From Diphasiastrum complanatum (taxonomy: Eukaryota > Streptophyta > Lycopodiopsida > Lycopodiales > Lycopodiaceae), in NCBI GenBank assembly GCA_029204225.1, contig CM055092.1, positions 85,369,878 through 85,433,877 on the forward strand: 64,000 bases of DNA, in the 5' to 3' direction. The translations under genes and the position numbers were made by a program. Below the pieces are notes generated by a model. The model was not told the DNA's origin and made no database searches. It was given only the letters and a program-made list of their open reading frames with translations. Below are positions 1 through 9,396 of this stretch, piece after piece; within the stretch, counting starts at the first letter, position 1; every line of letters starts with the position of its first letter.

Positions 1-1236
1 GAAAGAAAACTGCTTTTCTACATAATCTTTGAAAGTAAGGAAGACATCATAAAGCATGGCTTTAGAAGATAGGATGTAAATCCAAGAATATCTTGTGTAA
101 TTATCTATGAAGGACACAAAACAATTTTCTCCTCCTTTCTCTTGGAAGAAGAGAAATGAACATTAGAATGCATGAGCTCAAATGGATGTTGAGTCTTGAT
201 GCTGGATCTTGGAAAATGTCTTCTATGTGATTTTGCCAAAACACAAGCGTCACAGGGTTGAAGCTCCTTTGTCAATGTCTTTGGTAATCCAACAACTTTT
301 CCTTCCTTGACCAAAGATTGCATGGCTTTGAAATTGGGATGGCCCAATCTCTTATGCCATAGATCCTCTTGATGAACCTTGGTCTCATAAGCAACATTAG
401 AAATGTTACTACTCTCTCTAGAATCTAGCTTGTACAACTTTCCACATCTCTAGCTATCACTTCATTCTCCCTCAAGATTACACACTTGTCAACTTGAAAT
501 TTGACATCTAAACCACTATCAAACAATTGACCAACACTAATGAGGTTGTTGGTTAGTATATGCACATAAAGTACATCATGCAAACAAAAAGTCTTTCATG
601 ATGATGCATTCATTGGAATACTACCTATTCCTTCAATTCTACACTCTACATCATTAGCAGTATAGATTGCTCTTTTTGTACCTACATATGGCATGAGACT
701 TGTGAAAGAATTTTTAGAACTAGACATATGGGAACTAGCCCCACTATCTATCCACCATACTTCTTCATTCTTGAAAGAAAAAATTGAAAAACTAGACATC
801 ATTGAATAATCTTCCCTTTCACTCTCATTAACCTCACACTTTTCCTCATTAGTAAGGTTAGCTTGCTTGGACTGGTTCTTTTTCTTGAAACAGTTTGATG
901 CATAGTGGCCCTTCTTGCCACAAAAGACACATTTGATCTTTGACAACTTCTTCTTGCCACTGGATGTTGTAGCTTGTGAAGATTGATCCTCACCTTGTCC
1001 TTGTCCTTTTGGAGGTGTTGTTGTCCTTTGCCCTTGTCTCTTGACTTGTCCTTGGAGAAGAATGCTTTATCATCTCCACCATCCTTCAATGAAAGTCTAT
1101 TGATCGTCAGTATCTTGTTCTCTTGCCTGCTTTCTTCAGCAATGAGAACTCCTTGAAGAGTCTCCAAAGATGGTAGCTCCTCCCTAACAACATCAGTCTG
1201 CACAATATTGTCATACTCATCTCTTAGTCCATTAAG
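1..1236 (-). pseudogene. Ty1/copia gag-protease-GAG_pre-integrase remnant
   Basis: Minus-strand fragments in copia order. About 955-1236 encodes the end of gag. About 596-950 encodes a zinc knuckle (CVFCGKKGHYASNC, the CX2CX4HX4C pattern) and then the retropepsin active site VWWIDSGASSHMSS. 105-437 encodes the GAG_pre-integrase zinc region (LWHKRLGHPN ... CDACVLAK) and the first residues of integrase, which runs off the left edge. Gag and the knuckle are in different frames, so there is a frameshift near 950-1000, with further breaks near 440-595. The fragment ends abruptly at about 1236 against the LTR-like sequence starting at 1237. It is a dead element fragment and the class is secure. Whether the neighbouring element inserted into it, or the junction is a recombination, is not settled because I find no matching target duplication. 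Confidence 0.85.
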
Positions 1237-1973
1237 TGGTGAATTTCACACGTGTGAACTCTCCACTACATGTACTTGTGATCTCCTAAGGTGTGTAGAT
1301 GCACCAAGATCAAGACTAGATTGAGATTCAAGATCAATCTTGAATCCTATGGCAAAAACACACTACTACATGCATTCAATCACTTCCAACTCTCACTCAC
1401 ACGTGTGGGAAGTATTCAAAAAATAATCTAAGTAAAAACAAGCTGCTCTCCTCGGGTAGAGAGAGAAAATGCATCAAGAGCTCTCGGGTAGAGAGAGAAA
1501 GCTAGAAATCCAATAACTCACAAAATCCATGAAATCACCAAATCAATTGACTCCAAAATGAGGAGTACAATGATACTAGTAGGTCCACGAGCTACCACTA
1601 TGCTTAACTATGATTGGACCACATTTTGTCACCTCTTGATCCTATTGGATCATTGATCTATGCACCTCTTAATTCTATTGGACTATATTCAAGCACACCT
1701 CAATTTCCTATTGGACCTCACAAGGTTCCACCTCTATATCCTATTGGACCTCTTGGAATTCATCAAACAAAAACTTTACACTTGTCTACACTCTAATTAG
1801 CAAGTGTTTAGCCTCTTACTCTATTTTGGCTCAATAGTGACATTACAAGTGGAAATGCATAATTTGTCATCTATGCCAAATTTATTCCTATCAACATCCA
1901 ACACCTAGATGCTTGATGTAAAAAACATAAGACCCCTATATCTAACATAGATAATTTTTTTCAATTCTTCACA
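1237..1973 (-). repeat. LTR of copia element (3' LTR in minus orientation)
   Basis: Read on the minus strand, it begins TGTGAAGAATTG immediately after a purine-rich tract (complement of about 1974-1985, TTTAGGAGGAG), which is the expected PPT/LTR junction. The other end near 1237 (tggtgaatttcac) aligns with the LTR start at 5487 next to the primer site. It contains the palindrome ttcacacgtgtgaa (1245-1258), a second cacacgtgtg near 1400, duplicated ctctcgggtagagagagaaa motifs around 1455-1500, and a 33-bp-period array of ATTGG/CCAAT (1613-1747). It is clearly diverged from its presumed partner at 5487-6070, so the pair may be chimeric. Confidence 0.6.
1613..1753. repeat. 33-bp minisatellite with five CCAAT boxes inside an LTR
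   Basis: ATTGG (CCAAT on the element's sense strand) occurs at 1613, 1644, 1677, 1710 and 1743, with spacings of 31, 33, 33 and 33 bp. The wider unit is about tcctattggacctc. The small plus-strand ORF over it (repeated PIG every 11 residues) is a by-product of this periodicity, not a gene. Confidence 0.75.
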
Positions 1974-1979
1974 CTCCTC

Positions 1980-4757
1980 CTAAAAAATTATCAATGAAGA
2001 TTTGAGCATTGATCTTGATATAACTCCAAGATTAGATCTATGCTTGATGAAAGCACTTTTGCTCAAAGGCTTGGTGAGTAGATCGGCAATACGAGAGGAC
2101 GAGTTGACATGCTCGAAATAGATTTCTCCTCCAATAAGCTTTTCTCTCACAAAATGGTGTGCCACTTCTATGTGCTTGCTTCTTGCATGAAATATGAGAT
2201 TATTGGCAAGAGCTTGGGCCGAGATGTTATCACACTTGATCATTGGTAGATCATCCTCCTTGATGCACTTTAGTTCCATTAATAACCTCTTGATCCAAAG
2301 CACTTCTTTGGTAGTTGTAGTGAGTGCTTTGTACTCGGCCTCACATGAAGAGAGAGATATAGTATCTTGCTTTTTGGAAAGCCAAGATATTAGATTGCCT
2401 CCAAGAAAGATAGTGTATGCACTAATAGACTTTCGATCCATCTTGTCACTTGCAAAGTCCGAATCCGAGTAGCCAATAATGGATAGATCTTTACTTTTAT
2501 AGAGTAGACCATAATCACAAGATGAAGATACACATCTTAAAATCCTCTTGGCCATCTTCCAATGATGGATCTTAGATTCTTGCATAAATTGACTCAATTT
2601 GTGCACACAAAAACTAAGATCGGGCCTAGTAATGGTAAGCCAAATCAAGGAGCCTACAAGACTCCTAAAAAGTGTGATGTCCTCAAAGGATCTTTCATCA
2701 CCTTTATTAGGATCTTTTACAATTTGCTCCATTGGAGTATCTATGCTCTTAGAATTTTCCATATGGAATTTTTCCAACATAGAGTGAGCATATCTAGATT
2801 GGCATATAAAGACATGATTTTCATAAAAATCAATTTCTAGGCCTAGGATGTAATGTATCTCTCCTAGATCTTGCATTTTAAACTCACATCCAAGTGCTAG
2901 CTTGGTTTCATCAACTAGCTTGATACAACTTCCACAAAGAATAATGTCATCAACATAAATTAGAAGAATGACAATATTGCTATCAACAAACTTTAGATAC
3001 ATGGAAGGATCATAGTCACTAAGAGTAAATCCTAGTGAGATAAGAAAAGAGTTAAGTCTTGAATACCATGATCTTGGTGCTTGCTTGAGTCCATAAAGAC
3101 TTTTGAAGAGCAAGCACACTTTGGACTCATCCTTGATGAATCCTTGAGGTTGTTCCATATAGATCTCCTCCTCAAAATAACCATTTAGAAAAGCATTGGA
3201 TACATCTAATTGGAACACCTTCCACTTGAAAAAACAAGCAAGAGAAATAAGAATTCTTATTGTCACCATCTTTGCAATGGGTGCAAAGGTCTCCTCATAA
3301 TCAAGACCATGGATTTGAGCAAATCCTTTGGCACATAATCTTGCTTTATACTTGTTGATGGTGCCATCATGATTGAACTTGATCCAAAATACCCACTTGC
3401 AACCAATCACATGCTTGTTGGAAGGAGGATCCACAAGCTTCCAAGTATTGTTGGTGATCAATGTATCATACTCTTGCTTCATGGCACCACACCACTCCTT
3501 GGTGTTGAGTGCCTCTTGTACATTCTTTGGCTCTTCATGAGAGACATAAAAAACATAATTAGTGGAATCAAGATCCACTTGTTTGCCTTTGTCAACATAT
3601 GAGAGCCTCTTAGGCTCGGATCTATCTCTCATGGATCTTCTTGGTGAAAAAATCCGAGGAGAGTCTTCTTCAAATCTCGACCCCATCACATCATGATTGT
3701 CTTCAAAATCAATAATTGATGATGCATCCATAGATTTCTTGATCTCGGCCTCTTCAAATTATGAGTGTTGATCTTCATGAAAGACAACATCTCTACTTTC
3801 AATAACTTGAGAAGTAGAGAGTATAAAGACTCTATAGGCCTTCTTGGTGGATGAGTATCCAACCATGATCGCTTTGCATGCACTAGGATCTTCCTTCTTC
3901 CTTGTTTCCAAGGGAATATGGACAAAGCATAAGCATCCAAAAACTCTAAGGTGATCAACCTTAGGTTTATTCAAAAATAAGATTTCATATGGTGACTTTC
4001 CTCCAAGAGCTATATGTGGGAGCCTATTGCAAAGATAATTTGCACAATTAATGGCTTCTCCCCAAAAATCTTTGGGCAAAGATGCCTCAATTCTCATAGA
4101 TTTTGCACATTCACATAGAGATCTATTCTTTCTCTCGGCCACTCCATTTTGAGATGGAGAGTAGGCACAAGAAAACTCTCTTTTAATGCCTTCAAGCTCA
4201 CAAAAATCTTGAAATTTATTGGAGATATATTCACCACCTCCATCACTTCTAAGAGCTTTAATCTTGAATGAGAATTGATTCTCTACATAAGCTTTGAAAA
4301 TAAGGAAATGATCAAACACCATAGATTTTGAAGTAAGAAGATATATCCAAGTGAATCTTGTGTAATCATCAATGAAAGTAACAAAACAAGTGGCTCCTCC
4401 CTTGCTTGTAGTTGATGAGAAATGCACATTCGAGTGGATTAACTCCAAAATCTTGATGTATATAATTTCATAAATTGTTTTAAGAGTATCCCAAGCCTCC
4501 TTGGCAGTAATGCAAGTACTGATCTCCCTTAACACTTCATTGGTCACATTCATTTTTATGAAATGAAGAGCAATTTTAGTTCTCTTCTTGAATGCTGCAG
4601 CTTCGTTAGGAGCTACAGGTTTTTCTTTAGCTCCACTCAAAATGTCCATTACATCTTATAGAATCAATAATGATTCCATTGTTATCTTCCACATAGCATA
4701 ATTGGAAGATGTTAATCTCTCACCATGCTCCAAAAAATGTGAACCAGTAGAAGACAT
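1980..4757 (-). pseudogene. Ty1/copia gag-integrase-RT-RNase H polyprotein, internally deleted
   Basis: One minus-strand frame runs from an ATG at 4757 to the stop at 1980 and is interrupted by two in-frame stops (just before 4649 and at about 3759). The N-terminus is copia gag (LTSSNYAMWKITMESLL, then ALHFIKMNVTNEVLREI). It jumps straight into integrase at about 4450: the zinc knuckle, protease and GAG_pre-integrase part are deleted. Integrase keeps D (FIDDYTRFTWIY), D (LRSDGGGEY) and E (NGVAERKNRS). RT (about 2600-3560) has QLDVSNAFLNG and the catalytic LLIYVDDIIL box. RNase H ends with LSSCEAEYKAL and IADLLTKPLSKSAF. The gag resembles that of the intact element at 20796-23888, so this family is a plausible autonomous relative. 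This copy cannot be autonomous. Confidence 0.88.
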
Positions 4758-5474
4758 GTTCTCTTTGAGAGATTTCCTAGTAATGACAACAAAATGGAAT
4801 TGAATGTGTTGCTACTCTCTCAATCTAGGATCTAACTTGGAATGTTGATCCAACCTATTGAGATCTTGCAACAGAATATGTGAGATTAATCTCACAACAG
4901 AGAATCAATCAACTTGAATCTAGATCTAGCCTCTATCAAATGATGAGGCACATACAAGTTTGATGTCAACTTCTAACTCGAGTTTCAAAAGATGAAAACA
5001 CTCTAGGATCTCACATGCAACTCAAACACAAATCACTTGTGTAAAAATGATGTGACTAAGACCTCACAAAACTTGCCTTATCCAATTCTTTCTTTGATTA
5101 TTGGGAATATTGATGAAATAAGACGATAAGTGCTCTCTTTGGCATATTCCTCGAGATGGGTGCTCTTTCTAAAAACAAATCAAATTGAATTAGAAACTTG
5201 AGCAACACAATCTACTCAAAAATATCTTTCCGACAAGCGATTAAACATGAAATTTGGACCATTCCTTGAGAAATAGCACTCAAATGAAGAAGACTGATCT
5301 CACATATGTGAGCTCTTTGTCCGTACAGGGCTCAGCTAAAGCAAATCAGGCTTCATTTGGTCCACGGATGGTTTAATTGTTAGCGAGTTTGAATCCTTCT
5401 CCCAAATCCAAGTCGCTACAAGCAAAAGCACTCAAGAACTGATGTATTCAACCCTCACCTCTACAAAGCACAAA
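4758..5474 (-). other. Copia 5' leader (untranslated)
   Basis: About 0.7 kb between the primer site and the gag ATG of the copia element at 1980-4757. No coding potential seen. Confidence 0.55.
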
Positions 5475-5486
5475 GATCTGATACCA
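5475..5486 (-). other. Primer binding site (tRNA-Met type)
   Basis: The minus strand reads TGGTATCAGATC, one base off the usual plant copia primer site TGGTATCAGAGC. It directly abuts the LTR terminus (...ttcaca on the minus strand). Confidence 0.8.
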
Positions 5487-6070
5487 TGTGAAGTTTTTGG
5501 CACCTGTGAACTTCACCACACACCTTACAAGATCTTATTAAGGTGTTGTGATTGCACATGAATGATCAAAGAACAGATTACTAGAAAAATCCAAGGCAAG
5601 AGCGCAATGGCATACCACAGACTCAAAAAACTAAGTTTTCACTATGAGCGATAGATCTCAAAAATAATTCTAAGTGCTCATTATGGGAAAAATAGCCTGC
5701 TCTCGAGTAGAGAGAGAATGAGCCCAAATCACCAAATTCTCAATATTCACAATATGGCAAAACAAGCCAAAAATTCCCTACATCAATGAGATTCGAGTTC
5801 CTACAATGGATTTGCATGGAATGTCCACATCTTTAGTTAACTCAACTATCATAGATCCACATGTACAACTGCATGCATGGATATTGCATGGATTGCATGT
5901 CAGCTCCCTTAAACTACCTAGACGTGTGTAGATCATGTAAACTGATTTGCATGTTGCATGCATGCACTCTGAATGACATTGCATGTCACCTAATTTTTTG
6001 CATGACAACAAATGTAGATCTACCTAACTCAAACTCGACCTATTCTAGAAGGACATGTGCTCAATTCACA
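5487..6070 (-). repeat. Putative 5' LTR of the copia element (minus orientation)
   Basis: Starts tgtgaag next to the primer site. Like the LTR at 1237-1973 it has tgtgaac near the start and a tagagagagaa motif (about 5710). The far end is placed at ...tcaattcaca (6070) by analogy with ...tcaattcttcaca at 1973. The middle is rich in GCATG words (5870-5995) and does not align well with the other LTR. No target duplication was found, so the outer boundary is approximate. Confidence 0.45.
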
Positions 6071-7079
6071 TTCCTCTGTGTACAATAAAATATTTACAAG
6101 AAATAAGGTGAGCATAGCCCCCAAAGTCAACATAGGAAGATATGTTTACCATTTTTCACAAGGATCCTAGAAGAAATATTCTCTAGTCATTTGGAGAGTC
6201 TATATCCTAGTCAGGATCTCCTCCTCTCTTGTATTCATTCACCTTGGTTTTGGGGGTGAAGTGGTTAGGGTATTGACTAGCCATTTCATGTTGGTTGGGT
6301 GGTTTTGTTCCACAGGTGTCCTTTTGGTTGCATGTAGCAGGATTTGAGAAGACCTTCACTTGGCGATCGTTATAGTAGCTAAGACACATGCAATAGCACA
6401 ACGCATGTACATCCTATCACATACTAGAATGCAACACACATGCTAATACTGCATGCAAATATGGTCCTACACCTTTGGCAACCAACAATGATTTTATGTT
6501 ATGTACAATTCATGAAATTTAGCCATGTCCAAAGTCTGTTATTATAATATGTCTATAGATACTAGTTCAAGCACTGATCATCATGCACAAAAGAGGAGTT
6601 TTATGTAGAAAGATAAAAGCAAATGCTCATGCGTAGATAAAAGCAAACTCTCTTGCTTGCTTGCTCTATAGATACTAATTCAAGCGCTGATCATCGTGCA
6701 CAAATGAGGAGTTGCAGGTCAGAAAGATAAAAGCAAATGCTCATGCTTGCATGCTCAGCCATAGATAAAGGCCAATGCTCATGCTCACATGCTTAGCCAT
6801 GAAAGTATACATGCAAATTAAATGAAATTTCTACATGCAAGCCCTCCAACAACATCCATATCTTAAAAATGTGGACCACCTTAAAAATTCAGACCACCAC
6901 ACAATATCTTTAAATGTTGATTTTTTTCCAAACTCCATTAATCTACCTCAACACATAGTATTGATTTTGCAAGGCAAGGCCAAAAAAATAACATCCCTGA
7001 AATATGCCTCCATGATAGCATGGCATCTAGGCATAAAAAAATATTACACTAAAGCATCGCAAATGCAATAAAAAAGTAG
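6071..7079. other. Non-coding interval with a 112-bp tandem duplication
   Basis: No gene recognised. The segment starting ctatagatact at 6553 is repeated starting at 6665 (ctgatcatc.tgcacaaa.gaggagtt ... gataaaagcaaatgctcatgc), giving two imperfect 112-bp units over about 6553-6775. A shorter agataaaagcaaatgctcatgc word also recurs inside the units. Confidence 0.7.
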
Positions 7080-7600
7080 ATTTTTCCCTCACAACTTTGT
7101 CCTTCAAGCTTATGTAATTGCTTCCTTACCAAGTTTAGTCCTAGAAGTTTTAAACTTGTCCTTGCTCAAAGATTTTGTAAACACATTAGCTAGTTGCAAT
7201 GTAGTGCTTTATTAAACTGTACTCACATCCCCAAATTGTAACTTTTCACGTATAAAGTGATACTTTACCTCTATATGCTTTGTTCTCGCATGGAATACTG
7301 GATTTTTTACCAACTATATCCTGCTTTGACTATCACTAAAAATGGTAGTACTTTGTGTTTGCTTCATACCAATCTCACCTAACAACTGTCATAGCCAAAG
7401 TGCTTCTTGAGTTGTTGCTCAATGCTTCATATTCAGCTTAAGTAATCGAAAGACGTATAGTATCCTGCTTCTTACTAGACCACGAAAAATAGTCATTGCC
7501 AAAATTGAAAGCATACCTTGTGGTTGATCTCCTATCTCTATATTATTAGCCCAATCAACATAGCTACCTTATTGATATGAAGCCTCAAATCTTTTAGATT
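7080..7600 (-). pseudogene. Ty1/copia RNase H / RT C-terminal remnant
   Basis: No long ORF survives, but the minus strand keeps the order of the copia RNase H end: fragments equivalent to ADVFTKSLSKDKFKT (about 7130-7170), FHARTKHIEVKYHFI (about 7240-7300), the glutamate-bearing AEYEAL region (about 7420-7440) and the SWSSKKQDT region (about 7460-7490). Several stops and frameshifts make it clearly dead. The neighbouring RT is lost after about 7600. Confidence 0.7.
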
Positions 7601-9396
7601 AATTTTAGTGTATGGGTTGTGAAGTCATGGATTTGAAGAAGCGTAAGTATAGTTTTTTCCTCTACTGTACAAAAAACAAAATTGAAACTTTTTGTCTAAT
7701 ATACCAACATAAATTTTTTAGATCCAACTACAATTTACAGAAGCATGCCTACCCTTCTTTATCCAAATTATTTGAAGGAAGCAAGGCTTTCAAGCAATTA
7801 CTTGACCACTTAGAAAAGTCCATTAGAGTAGTTTTACAAACTACTCCAACGAGCCTAGGTCTTTAGCAAGTTTATGAAATTTCCAAATAACATACAAAAA
7901 AGGAGCAAGTAACAATGAATGTTATAAGAATGAAAAGAATCTAGATTCTCTTTTATTACATTCTTACTAGAAAGAGAATAGGCACTGTAACTTCCCATTG
8001 AAGAAAGGACTTCTTTCAATAACAATTTCAAATAGATTTCTTTGCAAGAAACTAAAAATTTGTTTAAAAAGAGAACATGTCCGTAAAACCTATGCAGGAG
8101 AACTTCCTCCTCCATAGAATGTGAATATGTTTTAGTTGGAGACTTTGTCCAAATTCAAAGCCATGTGACATCAAGCTTTAAGTTTCCATTTAGATAACAG
8201 CAAACCATGGACACCAAAGACTCTTGAATACTATGAATGAACTTATCAACACTCCTAGGGAAATGCCTCTAGGAAAAGCCTCTTCCAAAAAAGATGAGGG
8301 AAGGATAGACACATCTATGGTTGAGTTTGTCATTTCTCTAGAGGCGAAGAGAACTTGGCCATGATGAAGGCAAGTATCAAATGGCAAAGCCAATCAAACA
8401 GCGTCCCTACATCCTCACAGAGACATTAGGAATATGATGAATCCTTGCTTTAACTTGCTCAAAGGGAGAATCTCACCAAAGTTGTGCCTATGAGGCATGC
8501 TATCTCACACTCCATATACATACCACACACATAAGCTTTGTCAAATTAGAAGCATCAAAGCTAATGTTGAGCAATTACATTCTAACCCACCCAAGAAACG
8601 TTCAAACCACTCGCAACAGAGATTTATCTATAACTTTCACTTGTTAAAGGATGCCTTGAACATAGATGGATAACAATTTTTTCAATGTTAGGTCTAAAAT
8701 AGTACCCTAACATTACAAACAAGGCATGCAATCTATAAGCTTTTGTTAACACACAGTGAACTCCACATACATAGATGCCTTGAAGAACACACAAGTATGA
8801 AGGGTAGTTATGCTATTTTTCTGCAATAAAGCATGCCGGTGACTTAAATCTCTTAGGAATCCACATAGGTACTGAATCTGATGTCACACTTGTGCAAAAC
8901 AAGATTTGGGTACACACAAATTTCATGCGAGGAAAACATTTCTGATCTGCTTCAAATTTCTAAGGGACTGCAAATTTTTGGTCAGCATTGATGATAAATA
9001 TAACCATTCCTACAACCTACAGGTGAATTTGGATTCTTAATCATTTACTTAAGCCACATAGTTGCAACGGAATCCGCTCCGCTGCAACAACATTCTAAAA
9101 AGAGATTTTTTTGTTTAAATTTTCTGCCAAAATTTCTAAAAACCTCAAAAACAAACCTAAAACAATTTACAATGTGATAAACTACAAAAATTCAACCAAA
9201 ATCCCCATTTCTCTTTAACCAAAAAGAAAACTGTTTCGGGAAGCCCTAAATAAATTTTCCAGATCACATTTGAGAATGGAATGTGCATTTAAAAGCCGAC
9301 TAGCAATCTAAGCAGAGAGAAAACTGTGCTCACACCTTAGTGATTGGATCATTGTGCTGGTATGATCCCAATAGGGTTAGCAGACACTTATCAATT
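7601..9396. other. AT-rich interval downstream of the PPR gene
   Basis: Only short unsupported ORFs (60-86 codons) occur, and I recognise no domain, repeat or RNA gene. The last few hundred bases probably hold the 3' UTR of the minus-strand PPR gene. I could not place a poly(A) signal with confidence. Confidence 0.5.

Noticed and set aside
1614-1796. 60-codon ORF with repeated PIG motif
   Set aside because: Produced by the 33-bp minisatellite inside an LTR; no start context or homologue, and it lies antisense to the element.
5861-6088. GCATG-rich stretch as a structured RNA or origin
   Set aside because: Repeated GCATG words are irregular, with no consistent stem or unit length; most simply low-complexity DNA within a putative LTR.
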